A DNA stretch of 64,000 nucleotides from Diogma glabrata (GCA_963693315.1 OY856188.1:216016495-216080494), one strand, 5' to 3'. Positions 11,970 through 22,589 are shown, numbered from the stretch's first letter. Numbers and translations are program-made. Notes: generated by a model from the sequence alone, not told the origin.

Positions 11970-12246
11970 ACAAGAGATGAAAACGCTGCTTTTTCGTGAG
12001 TGAAAATTTGTTCACGAGAGCTGTTAACGTCCAGTTGGACAATTTCACGAACGCAAAATGTTTTTATCTCACGTAGGAAATACACTTTTTTCTATGATAG
12101 TAATACATAAACGATATTTATTAGAATTTATTAAATTAGAAATCGACAAAATAACATTCCAAATTCATATTCTCTTTTTATATATGGTTGCTTTGTTTTA
12201 AAATTATATGAAAATACCATAGCAACTACAATTTGTTATTCTTTTT
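11970..12246 (-). repeat. Dispersed repeat family A, copy 3
   Basis: This is the reverse complement of the block order described for 500-755 and 2170-2445 (CAAAATGTTTTTATCTC, TTTTTTCTATGATAG, CCATAGCAACTACAATTTG). It is flanked on both sides by a short direct repeat of the type CATCCAAATCRARTGAGCYG (about 11878 and 12388). Confidence 0.65.
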
Positions 12247-12559
12247 ACAATAGAGGGAAAAAAACCATTTTCACAGGGGATTAAGCCTGCTTAAAAATAA
12301 AATTTTCATCTGCTATCATAGAAAAACGGTATTTTTCACGTCATAAAAAAATGGACCACTTTGAAGTCTACCTTAACAGAATCCAATTTAAATCATCCAA
12401 ATCGAATGAGCCGTTTTCAAGAAACATACATAAAAAACCTTCAATGAAAGATCCAATAATTTCATCATTTAAATCACTGGAAACTATATTATTTAATGGT
12501 TGCACCATTTTAATAAACGAAATATTACACCCATCAAAACTATAAATTAATAATGTTAT

Positions 12560-13080
12560 TAATTTTAATAACAGAACAAATAGATTAAAAATAATTTCAA
12601 TCTTATCAGGAAAAAACTAACAAACAATTTTCTTTATATTCGCTCATACGACAAAACCAAAAAATTTGTGTTCAAAATGTACACAAATGTGAAATGACAA
12701 AAGGAAAGGAAAGAAAAAACTTTAAAAGCAGAATTATCTTCTGCTTATTTTCACACATTTTATTGGGACTTTAATTGTTTGTTTTTTAATACAACTTTAA
12801 AGGAATACATAGCGATTGAAAGCAGAAATTTTACTGATGACCAAAGAACAAAGAATAGATAAAATCTGCCAAAAAACAAAATTTTTTATATTTTATTTAA
12901 ATGTGCATTTTAGATTTGGAATGTTGAAAATTCAAAAAAATGACATGTAAATAAAGATTTTTGGGATATTAGAATAATCGTTAATAAATAAATGATATTA
13001 ATAGTCAATTTAGAATGTTTTTATATTCTTTAATTAATTCACATTTTTGTTAAGAAGACTATTTTAAATTTTGTTTGGGT
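12560..13080. other. AT-rich non-coding right part of the hAT element
   Basis: No coding or structural feature was recognised. Confidence 0.4.
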
Positions 13081-13121
13081 AAGCATGTATGACCCTGCTT
13101 TCTTCGTACCGCCCGCTAGTG

Positions 13122-14831
13122 CTTTATCTATATCTTTATCTTTATCTATATCTATATCTATATCTATATCTATATCTATATCTATATCTATATCTATATC
13201 TATATCTATATCTATATCTATATCTATATCTATATCTATATCTATATCTATATCTATATCTATATCTATATCTATATCTATATCTATATCTATATCTATA
13301 TCTATATCTATATCTATATCTATATCTATATCTATATCTATATCTATATCTATATCTATATCTATATCTATATCTATATCTATATCTATATCTATATCTA
13401 TATCTATATCTATATCTATATCTATATCTATATCTATATCTATATCTATATCTATATCTATATCTATATCTATATCTATATCTATATCTATATCTATATC
13501 TATATCTATATCTATATCTATATCTATATCTATATCTATATCTATATCTATATCTATATCTATATCTATATCTATATCTATATCTATATCTATATCTATA
13601 TCTATATCTATATCTATATCTATATCTATATCTATATCTATATCTATATCTATATCTATATCTATATCTATATCTATATCTATATCTATATCTATATCTA
13701 TATCTATATCTATATCTATATCTATATCTATATCTATATCTATATCTATATCTATATCTATATCTATATCTATATCTATATCTATATCTATATCTATATC
13801 TATATCTATATCTATATCTATATCTATATCTATATCTATATCTATATCTATATCTATATCTATATCTATATCTATATCTATATCTATATCTATATCTATA
13901 TCTATATCTATATCTATATCTATATCTATATCTATATCTATATCTATATCTATATCTATATCTATATCTATATCTATATCTATATCTATATCTATATCTA
14001 TATCTATATCTATATCTATATCTATATCTATATCTATATCTATATCTATATCTATATCTATATCTATATCTATATCTATATCTATATCTATATCTATATC
14101 TATATCTATATCTATATCTATATCTATATCTATATCTATATCTATATCTATATCTATATCTATATCTATATCTATATCTATATCTATATCTATATCTATA
14201 TCTATATCTATATCTATATCTATATCTATATCTATATCTATATCTATATCTATATCTATATCTATATCTATATCTATATCTATATCTATATCTATATCTA
14301 TATCTATATCTATATCTATATCTATATCTATATCTATATCTATATCTATATCTATATCTATATCTATATCTATATCTATATCTATATCTATATCTATATC
14401 TATATCTATATCTATATCTATATCTATATCTATATCTATATCTATATCTATATCTATATCTATATCTATATCTATATCTATATCTATATCTATATCTATA
14501 TCTATATCTATATCTATATCTATATCTATATCTATATCTATATCTATATCTATATCTATATCTATATCTATATCTATATCTATATCTATATCTATATCTA
14601 TATCTATATCTATATCTATATCTATATCTATATCTATATCTATATCTATATCTATATCTATATCTATATCTATATCTATATCTATATCTATATCTATATC
14701 TATATCTATATCTATATCTATATCTATATCTATATCTATATCTATATCTATATCTATATCTATATCTATATCTATATCTATATCTATATCTATATCTATA
14801 TCTTTATCTATATCTATATCTGTACCTATAT
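13122..14831. repeat. Near-perfect (TATATC)n microsatellite, ~1.7 kb
   Basis: From about 13145 to 14800 the hexamer TATATC repeats without a single substitution, roughly 276 units. Only the two edges carry variants (TTTATC at 13130-13145 and near 14803, TGTACC at 14821). All long open frames over this stretch are hexamer translations (repeated Ile-Asp, Ile-Ser or Tyr-Leu) and are not genes. Confidence 0.98.
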
Positions 14832-15249
14832 CGAGTAGCGGATTACCATAGAAGGGGAAGATGGGGCCGCCTTGGGCCCACATGCACCTTTGGCCCGCTC
14901 GCGACAAATAGTGATGATATTTTATAGGTATTCAAATGATGACTGCGTTCATTCAACCAAAGTTTTTAAACATAAAGATTTTTTTTATATTATCCCACAT
15001 TTAAAAGTGTTAGGTTGTCAATTTGTATTACTTTTTTTCATGTATTTATTTTAATAATTCTGATTTGATAGTTTTATAATTTTTTAATGTATTCGTTTTT
15101 CAATTTGTATCCCTTGTTTTTATTATAAGTTAGGCATGTTTAGTGTTAATTATAATAAATTATTAATTAACGTCTCTGAATATCCGAAGATACCATGCCA
15201 ACTAGGGATTTGGATTAAGTTTGAATAAATTAAGTTTCTCTAAGAAATT

Positions 15250-16007
15250 TATGAACGCTAACTTTAAAATTTTGAGGATTAAAGCTATGAGGAAAAACCC
15301 ATGAAGGCAACGCATTCCAGATATGAGAGACTCTGTTGAAAAAATCACGCTGAAAGGCAACAGTTTTTCACCTTTTTATATGAAAGGATGGGCAACAACA
15401 TCAGCTCTGGTGTTACGCGATAGGTTTGGTAGTTCAGGTAAAATTGATTTAATCTCTATAGAAGTTCGTTCATCCATAATGTATTTGTAGGAAATTGTCA
15501 GATCAGCAACCTTTCGTCTGTGCTGTAAAGAATCAAGCTCATTAGTAAGAGTTGAGCTGCCAATCAGTTTAACAGCTTTAAGCTGAACAGAATCAAAACA
15601 CTTCATATTACTGTATAAGCTCCACCCCATATGTGAGAACAGTACTCCATACAGGGACGTATAAATGATTTGTAAATTAAAAAAAGTTCGCTATTAAAAA
15701 ACTTACGACATCGTCCCAAAAAGCCCAATTTTTGAACAGTGTTCTTAGCTAGGTTAAAAATATGAGAATTCCATTTCAGATTTTTTTCAACTTCAACTCC
15801 TAGAAGTCTAACAGATTCTTTCTCTACAGGATCTTTAGAGTCGTACTTAAATGGAAACGGCTTAGGTGGGATAATAAAGAAAAATGACAAACCTGTGTTT
15901 TACTTGTATTGAATTCAACATTATTAGCGAGCCTCCAATCCAAAATAGCATAAAGGTCCTGGTTTAATGAATCTATCAAATTTGATCTACAGTTATTTAG
16001 CGCTAAC
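15250..16007 (-). pseudogene. LINE reverse transcriptase, C-terminal half
   Basis: The minus strand encodes the thumb and connection region of a CR1/Jockey-type reverse transcriptase: FNTSKTQVCHF, LGVEVEKNLKWNSHI, FLIYKSFIRPCMEYCSHIWG, then AVKLIGSSTL and LQHRRKVADL. A frameshift lies near 15610, where two overlapping open frames meet (15603-15890 and 15376-15630). Another lies near 15370, after which RDFFNRVSHIWNALPSWVFP continues in a different frame toward about 15250. That last motif is the usual C-terminal end of these proteins, so the 3' end of the ORF is present. The piece is separated from its N-terminal half by the RTE element and cannot make an active enzyme. Confidence 0.85.
15999..16007. 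repeat. Target site duplication, left copy (AGCGCTAAC)
   Basis: Identical to 19054-19062. It lies exactly at the 3' end of the RTE-like LINE, next to its CTCTCT tail, and inside the reverse transcriptase frame of the host LINE. Confidence 0.85.
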
Positions 16008-16019
16008 TCTCTCTCTCTA

Positions 16020-17548
16020 TCTGGCGTTTACATCCCATGGAGGGATTTTGCGTCTGTGCAATCAGCTTCCAATCGTCTCGTTCCATGACCAGTTGACCCC
16101 AGTTTCGACATCCTATATCACGAAGGTCTTGGATGATGTCATCCCGCCAGCGTTGTCTAGGTCTCCCTCTTCGACGAACACCAGCTGGTTGTTGTTGGGA
16201 CGTTTTTTTTAATCATTCTATCTAATGGTGCCCTTCCTACATGACCAAACCATCTAATCCGGTTAGATTTAATGAATCCGATTACATCGCTGCCTCCAAG
16301 AAGCTGTATTTCATGATTCATTCGGATTCTATACTGATTTTCAGCAACTTTACATGGACCATAAGTCGTATGACTTTCCTCTCGAATGTTGATAGAATTC
16401 TACAATCGTAGAAAGTCGCACGACTGCGATATATGTTTGGATCGCAAAAGTTTTGAGTATGCGTAGAAAACTCTGTATGCGGTTGAGACACGGGCTTTAA
16501 TATCTGCCTGCATGTCGTTTGACGATGTTATTACAGATCCGAGGAATTTGAAGTTTTCTACACGTTCCACTTCATAGTCGCCAGTATTCAGATTGCCATG
16601 AGGTATATTCCTGGATGTTGTTAAAAGTTTAGTCTTGCCGGTGTTTATGCATAATCCAAGTCGTTTAGCATTTCTTTCAAGCTGAGAGAGACTATCCTTG
16701 ATATCGCTTGTTCTACGTCCGAGAAGCACAATATTATCTGCATAGCCAAGAATTTGACTAGATTTGTTAAATATACAGTTTTGTGTCTCAATGCGGCTTT
16801 TTCTTATCGCGTACTCAAGCACCAAATTAAATAGTACGGGCGTGAGTGCATCACCTTGTCGAACACCTGATGTAATATCAAAAGAGTCAGAAACTGACCC
16901 TTCGATTACTATTCTACAGTTTGATCCCGATGTTGTGAGTTTACACAGAGAAACAAGTTTCGCTGGAATACCAAGGCATATGAGTGCAGACCAGAGGTTG
17001 TCGCGGATGATGCTATCATATGCTTGCTTGAAATCAACGTAGAGCTGGTGAATGCTGATGTTGTACTCCCAGCATTTTTCCCGAATCATCCTTAAGGTAA
17101 AACATTGATCTGTGGTTGAACGGTTGGGACGAAAACCACACTGATAGTCGCCGATGATAGATTCGGCGAACGGGATGAGCCGAGCGAGTACGACATCAGC
17201 TAGTATTTTATATGCAGTGTTCAACAGTGCGATTCCACGATAATTTGCACATTTTAGGCGGTCACCTTTTTTATGTAGCGGAACAATGAGAGCTGTTTTT
17301 TATTCAGCAGGTAGTTCTTCTTGGTGCCAGATTGCAAGAATCAGATCATATATACGTGAGACCAGAGCTGCTCCTCCATTCTTAAGTAGTTCTGCAGGGA
17401 TTCCATCGATACATGGTGATTTGCCATTTTTTAATATTTTGATGGCAGCTTCCACTTCTTCTATTGTTGGGTAAGGGACAAAAATCTCCTCAGTTGACGG
17501 AGCAATTGCTCGAATAGGATGAACTTCATTCATCCTATTCAGCCGCAT
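16020..17548 (-). pseudogene. RTE-like reverse transcriptase, inactive
   Basis: Reading on the minus strand, fingers motifs (IKILKNGKSPCIDGIPAELL) lead to a single in-frame TAA at 17300-17302. The same frame then continues: IVPLHKKGDR, NYRGIALLNTAYK, GDYQCGFRPNRST, VDFKQAYDS (first catalytic Asp), SGVRQGDALTPVLFNL, then LGYADNIVLLGR near 16735. The second Asp of the YADD box is Asn, which should abolish polymerisation. The open segment ends at 16400. After a frameshift, RIRWFGHVGRAPLDRM, and after a second one near 16205, RRRGRPRQRWRDDIIQDL, continue to about 16025. Architecture and size match the RTE group, relatives of the BovB-derived part of craniofacial development protein 2. A related non-LTR clade is possible. 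Confidence 0.88.
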
Positions 17549-18040
17549 GTTGGTTGATGTTTTCGATACAGCTCTTCATGTGTTCGCGTTTCTTTTCCCG
17601 TAGGAGTTTTGCTGAGGCTTTTCTGGCGCATACATAATCAGTTTGGGAGCTTCGGGTGTTTCTTGTTAACCATTTTTCTCGCAGTTTTTGTTTGTGCTCA
17701 ATGCTTTCGCGGCACTCGTCATCAAACCATTCGTTACATGATTTCGGTGGTCGTTTTCCGATTGTAGTTTGTGCTGCGGATATGATGGTTGATTGAAGCG
17801 TTTGCTATTCTTCTTGTATGTTTAATGGCATCTCAGATGGGATGTCATGCTCTTCTATGCTTTGCGTTACAATTTCCTGATATCTATTCAGTGTTTCCAG
17901 GTGTTTAAATGCTTCGACATTCCAGCGCACGGTCTTTTTCGCTTGCCTATTAAATGTAGATGACAATTTGCACTTATACTAAAAGATGACAAGCATATGA
18001 TCGGTGTCCATATCAGTACCTCTGTATGATCGAACGTTAG
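17549..18040 (-). pseudogene. RTE-like LINE linker between endonuclease and reverse transcriptase
   Basis: The minus strand carries KTVRWNVEAFKHLETLNRYQ, then a stop near 17805, then PPKSCNEWFDDECRESIEHK and SQTDYVCARKASAKLLREK. The NEWFDDEC segment followed by a Lys/Arg-rich helix is the typical spacer of RTE-like polyproteins. There are frame breaks but order and spacing are kept. Confidence 0.75.
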
Positions 18041-18789
18041 TTACACTTGTGGAGTGTCTCTTAGAAGTCATGACGTGATCGATTTGATTTTCAGGTTCTG
18101 CCATCATTTGATTTCCACGTTGTTTTGTGGATTCTCTTATGAGGACTGAAAGTGCTAGAAATTACTAGATCATACATCATAGCCAATTCAGCTGCGCGAA
18201 AGCCGTTATTGTTACTAGTATGATGCAAGATGTTAGGGCCGACATATGTTTTAAGTTCTGCACTTCTACCAATTTGCGCATTGAAGTCACCTCACACGAT
18301 TTATATATCGTGCCGCGGGATGTTATTGATGACTTCCTCGAGTTCTAGAAAGAACAGGTCTTTAATGTCATCTGCTTTGTCTTCAGTAGGTGCATGAACA
18401 TTGATGATCGTTACATTAAATTTTTGCGTACGGATTCTCATTGTGCATATCCGCATATTAATTGGGCAAAAGTCGATAACATGTTGATTCACGTGACGGT
18501 GTATGAGAAAGCCAACTCCAAATTCTCCTCCGTTTTTATGACCGCAATGGTAGAGAGTGTATCCCTTGGCTGTTTCGTGGATTCCACTCCCTGGCCATCT
18601 TAGTTCTTGTAACGCCACTATATCCAGTGTATAGCTATTGATTTGGTTTGTAAGTGTCAGTAGATCTCCTGGTCTTCTAAGGCTTAGCACGTTCCAGGTT
18701 CCCATTTTTAGATCGTAGTCCGGGTACAGTTTCCGAGGTCGTTCTAATAATGAATCCAAGATAAACCGAGGCCTGTGTACAGAATTCAT
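18040..18789 (-). pseudogene. RTE-like AP endonuclease domain, broken
   Basis: The first ATG on the minus strand is at 18787-18789 (MNSVHRPRF). The domain shows MGTWNVLSLRRPGDL, LDIVALQELRWPGSG with the catalytic Glu, GFLIHRHV, and NVTIINVHAPTEDK. The open frame stops at 18301-18303. Two close stops follow and then GDFNAQIGRS with the catalytic Asp. Further on, TTWKSNDGRT leads after a frameshift to the expected Asp-His pair near 18055-18070. The enzyme would nick target DNA for target-primed reverse transcription. The key residues remain but the frame does not. Confidence 0.85.
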
Positions 18790-18897
18790 GACAAGTAATT
18801 TTTTACGGAAATGGGGTGTTAGCCCTTCGCCCAAACCAAATTTTCGTGAATGGGTTCGTTCTGCATCTTAAGGTCACCAAAAACAACCTTTTTAGAT

Positions 18898-19053
18898 GTT
18901 TATATAGCGAGCCGCTTGATCCAAGACAGACGCCCGCTACAAACCGCCCCTCACATGGAGAGCAGACGCTTGCTACACGTTTATATAGCGAGCTGCTTGA
19001 TCCAAGACAGACGCCCGCTCCAAGCTACCCCTAACATGGAGAACAGACGCTTG
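18898..19053 (-). promoter_or_regulatory. Two 5' monomers (81 bp and 75 bp) with TATA-like box
   Basis: The blocks 18898-18978 and 18979-19053 are near-identical. In the sense of the LINE (minus) each contains CTATATAAAC at its 3' side and a GC-richer body (GGGCGTCTGTCTTGGATC). Tandem 5' monomers upstream of the ORF suggest promoter units, as known in mammalian L1. Promoter activity is inferred from position only. Confidence 0.55.
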
Positions 19054-19062
19054 AGCGCTAAC
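19054..19062. repeat. Target site duplication, right copy (AGCGCTAAC)
   Basis: Identical to 15999-16007. It lies immediately 5' of the first RTE monomer. Confidence 0.85.
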
Positions 19063-19890
19063 GGTGAATATAATTTAGGGTTTTCATGAGACGCATGAAG
19101 CGTGCTATCATCAGCAAAACTATGGATAGGACTAATTGTTGAATCCAACAAATCGTTAATATAAATAAGAAAGAGAGTTGGTAACAAATCAGAACCCTGA
19201 GGAACTACTGCATTAGTTGAAAAGACATCCGATGAAACACCATCAACATTGACTTAAAATTTCCGCTCGGAAATAAAGCTTTGTATCTAAGATATATGTT
19301 GCTCATCCAAACCAATACCTCTTAATTTACAAATAAGATTATTGTGCCAAACTTTATCAAATGCTTTGGATATATCAACAGCAATACCGAAAGTCTCACC
19401 ATGATTTTCAAGCGACTTATTATACATGAGTGACAAAGGAAAGCAAATCTCCCGTCGCTCTTCCTTTACGAAACCCGCATTGTCTTTCATTAAGTAGTTT
19501 GGAAGACTCTAAGAAGCTCATAATAATAAAATTAATGTATTTCTCAAAAATTTTAGAAACAATCGATAAAATTGAAATGGGTCTGTAATTTGTTGGATCA
19601 GTCTTACTATCCTTTTTGGGAATTGGTTGTACGCTTGCTGTTTTAAATATTTCGGGAAAAACGCCTTTCTTATATGATAAATAAAAGCTTTTAGTAAATG
19701 GTAAGGATTGCAGGTGCTAACTCTTTAGCAAAGGATTTGAGAATAATTGGGGGAATACGATCAGGCCCAGATGCTTTGTTTGTATTAATTTGTAAAATCA
19801 TTTTCCGAATGATGCTTTTACGAAAAATTATACGGATCATGTTGTGCGAAACTCTAGGAATTGGCTTAGGCAAGAAATTTGGTTAAGTGT
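19063..19890 (-). pseudogene. LINE reverse transcriptase, N-terminal half
   Basis: Minus-strand pieces in order: NTNKASGPDRIPPIILKSF (fingers), VQPIPKKDSKTDP, NYRPISILSIVSKIFEKY, QCGFRKGRATGDLLS, VDISKAFDKVWHNNLI with the first catalytic Asp, LLPTLFLIYINDLL and SFADDSTLH with the catalytic Asp pair. At least two frame breaks and a stop near 19290 separate the pieces. The clade looks like CR1/Jockey. The frame runs straight into the target site at 19054-19062 and resumes at 16007. Confidence 0.85.
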
Positions 19891-19894
19891 AGAA

Positions 19895-20260
19895 TTTTTA
19901 GAGAAACGTAAAGAAAAAACATTTTGTTTTGAAAAGTTTCACTGTTACGAATGAATATTAATACTAAAACTTTATTTGTAATGGGCTGTTATTATATTAA
20001 CCGCAAAATTATTGATGAAAACATAAAATCCAGATAAGTATTTTTTGGGTATTTGAAGTATATTTGAGTTTTAAGTTTTCATCAATGATTTTGGATTTCT
20101 TTCAAATTTTCAAATTTTCTATCAAATTTTCTATCTTTTTATTAAAAAATTTAAAGAATAAAAATATTTTTTTTAGTCAGAAATACATATAAAATTTTTG
20201 GTAAAATCTTAAATTTGGCCCCAAAATTTTGTTCCGCCTCAGGCCCCTTAAAGGTATAAT
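19895..20260. other. Right remnant of the outer 14832-20270 element
   Basis: AT-rich with no coding motif. It contains a small inverted pair around ATTGATGAAAACATAAAATC (near 20012) and TTTTCATCAATGATTTTGG (near 20076), and it ends in the GC-rich terminus. Confidence 0.4.
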
Positions 20261-20461
20261 CCGCCACTCGACATAGACCATAAAAAAGCGTATATAAAGT
20301 GAAACTTCTTAAGGTTTAAACAGTTAAATTCATATTCTTTTCAATAATTTTGATAAAGATTGAAATTAAGTGTAATGAGATACAATTCTGTTTAAATTCA
20401 TATTATTTTTAACGTAGATGTTTATATATATTGTAAGTTTGTTTCGCCGGGAGTATATTTA

Positions 20462-20795
20462 TTAATTTTTTCTTTTGTATTTCCTCAATTAAAAATTAAT
20501 TAAAAAAATTAATTTTTAATTAATTTTCAAAAAATTCCACTTGACAACCATTTTTCAAGTTAATTTTAACATAGGTATCTTACACATAGTTTATATATCA
20601 AACTTTGTTTTATATAAATGTCATTTAATTATTTTATTTCAATTTTGATATAACTGTTATTTTTTATAATGATCCTGAAGATGGGCTTAGCCTGAAATAT
20701 ATTGATCAATTAAATAACAAGTATTAGTATAAATTGAAAACGGGGTTTTAATTGAGGAAAAACAAAAGAAAAAATTAGTAGATGTTTATATTTTC
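20462..20795. repeat. Inverted-repeat-bounded ~330-bp segment with a CTGAAGATG hairpin motif
   Basis: TTTTCTTTTGTATTTCCTC at about 20469 is mirrored by GAGGAAAAACAAAAGAAAA at about 20753. Between them lies CCTGAAGATGGGCTTAGCC followed by TGAAATATATTGATCAATT. The same layout (CTGAGGATGACGTAAGTCGA then AATCG) ends the Penelope-like element at 34500-35605. This segment may therefore be the 3' part of a related Penelope-like element. Confidence 0.45.
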
Positions 20796-20957
20796 ATCTC
20801 GCATGGATACTGAATTATATTATGTATATATTCAATTCAGATGGTTTCACTCAAAAATTTACAAATCAACAAAAACTGATCCCTTAATGCGACGACTAAC
20901 ATTTTTCCAAAAAATCATACAAAAGGCATAGAAACAGAATTATAACTTCCAGGCGCA

Positions 20958-21539
<582 letters not shown>

Positions 21540-21597
<58 letters not shown>
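21540..21597. repeat. (TA)n microsatellite, right part
   Basis: About 26 TA units. It is the continuation of the tract split by the MITE. Confidence 0.95.
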
Positions 21598-21984
21598 TCC
21601 ATTATCATACTTAAGAGTAACCTATTGTTATTATCAAAATAGGAAATTATCAAACAAAATACAAAGAATCCTTTTAATCGTTGATTTAAAATTCTCTTTA
21701 AGATAATCTCAAATCATATTTTTATCTCCAAATCTCAAAAGCTCAAATCATCTGTTGTTGCTTTTTTTAAATTATTTTTCCAAAATCCCTCTTTTAAATT
21801 CGTTTACTGCAGGAAATTCATTGATCATATTCATTGATTCATTGATATTCATTGATGCTTAATTTTAATGTTAATCTTTATTTTTCAAATCATTTTAATA
21901 ATAATTTTACTAATGGATGGTTTTGGGACAAATTTAATGGACATTTTACACATACAATTATTATTTTTATTTCATTTTATTTTA

Positions 21985-22130
21985 AATAAAATAAATGATT
22001 ACCAAAGATTAAATGTGCAGGCAAAAATTGTAATCATTTTCTTTTTTCAATTTTCATTTCATATTTAAATTTTCTTTCACAAATTCATTTTATTTTAGTT
22101 GCCTTTGATTTTTTCATTAATTTCATTTAA
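21985..22130. repeat. Local direct repeat, copy 1
   Basis: It contains AAATGTGCAGGCAAAAATTG and TTTTAGTTGCCTTTGATTTT. Copy 2 at about 22590-22700 has AAATGTGCAGCCAAAAATGA and TTCTAGTTGCCTTTGATTTT in the same order. Confidence 0.65.
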
Positions 22131-22137
22131 AAGTGGT

Positions 22138-22270
22138 ACATTATATAACAAGGTTGAGAAGTAAGCTATTATTGACCGAGAACTTTTAGATCCTGAGGCA
22201 CGTAGCGCCAAGGGATATAATGTTCGAGGTCTATATTAGTCTTCTCAACCGAAGTATAATATATAGAATT
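22138..22270. mobile_element. Small MITE or foldback with GGTTGAGAAG arms
   Basis: The left arm is ATTATATAACAAGGTTGAGA and the reverse complement of the right arm is ATTATACTTCGGTTGAGAAG. ATTGACC and ATAGACC follow symmetrically. The centre is GC-richer (GGCACGTAGCGCCAAGG). It is about 130 bp and non-coding. It lies between the two copies of the local direct repeat. Confidence 0.6.
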
Positions 22271-22589
22271 ATTTTAACTAGTAACACTAATTATCATATT
22301 TGCTGTGATTAGATTTTGATATTAGTCATTTTCCATTTCATTTTTTAAATAGCTTAAAATATCAAGTAGCCTGCCTGAAAGTTTAGTTTCATAAAAATAA
22401 AACGAAATAAAGGAATGCAATTATTATTTGTTTGTGTTTTTTTGTTCATTTCAATTAAAAATAAAAAAAAATTTGTCATTATTACCCTAGGTAATTTTTT
22501 GTTATTATTATTGACCTAGATTGAGAAAAATTACTTCTCATTCGCATACTTCGCATTCGAGTAAATAATGACGATTTGTCAAGTTAGTA

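Larger units (their letters stand above)
10812..13121 (-). mobile_element. hAT-like DNA transposon remnant inserted in (TATATC)n
   Basis: The left terminus reads CAGTGGCGTGCAGTGGG and the reverse complement of the right terminus reads CACTAGCGGGCGGTAC. Both have the CANTNGCG form of hAT ends. The flanking octamers CTATATCT and CTTTATCT make a near-perfect 8-bp target duplication, the hAT signature. The inside holds a minus-strand hAT transposase fragment close to the left end, a 400-bp inverted-repeat MITE (11399-11799) and a family A repeat (11970-12246). Most of the transposase is deleted, so the copy is not autonomous. Confidence 0.65.
16008..19053 (-). mobile_element. Essentially full-length RTE-like LINE with 9-bp target duplication
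   Basis: The element is 3046 bp, the usual RTE size. It is flanked by AGCGCTAAC on both sides (15999-16007 and 19054-19062). In its own sense (minus) it has two 5' tandem monomers, an AP-type endonuclease, a linker, a reverse transcriptase and an RGRPRQRWRDD-type C-terminal tail. It ends in a short ATAGAGAGAGAGAG microsatellite, typical of RTE 3' ends. It is dead: two stops and a frameshift hit the endonuclease, one stop sits in the linker, another stop and a frameshift disrupt the reverse transcriptase region, and the catalytic YADD is YADN. Confidence 0.88.
15090..19890 (-). mobile_element. CR1/Jockey-like LINE, 5' truncated, split by an RTE insertion
   Basis: Minus-strand reverse transcriptase pieces occur on both sides of the nested element. 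Upstream (19054-19890) has NKASGPDRIPP, PIPKKD, NYRPISI, VDISKAFDKVWH and FADDSTLH. Downstream (15250-16007) has LDWRLANNVEF, LGVEVEKNLKWN, YKSFIRPCMEY and the C-terminal tail. The two halves follow each other in order. Removing the insertion plus one 9-bp target repeat keeps the frame. The AT-rich 3' UTR on the left runs to roughly 15090. Endonuclease and ORF1 are absent. Confidence 0.85.
14832..20270. mobile_element. Outer element with AGTRGCGGATTA termini, enclosing two LINEs
   Basis: The left end reads CGAGTAGCGGATTACC and then a GGGGCCGCCTTGGGCCC block. The reverse complement of the right end reads CGAGTGGCGGATTATACC and then a block with AGGGGCCTGAGGCGG. The similarity of ends 5.4 kb apart and their GC-rich character support one element, hAT-like by terminus. 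Flanking octamers ACCTATAT and ACATAGAC agree at only five positions, so the target duplication is weak. The original inside seems to be only 14832-~15080 and ~19895-20270, the rest being LINE insertions. No transposase was recognised. Confidence 0.5.

Noticed and set aside
13039..14927. Three long overlapping open frames of about 590-620 codons on both strands
   Set aside because: They are translations of the (TATATC)n array with short unique edges. A hexamer without stops is open in several frames by construction.
16764..18603. Plus-strand open frames across the RTE-like LINE
   Set aside because: Antisense shadows; the minus strand has the reverse transcriptase and endonuclease motifs.
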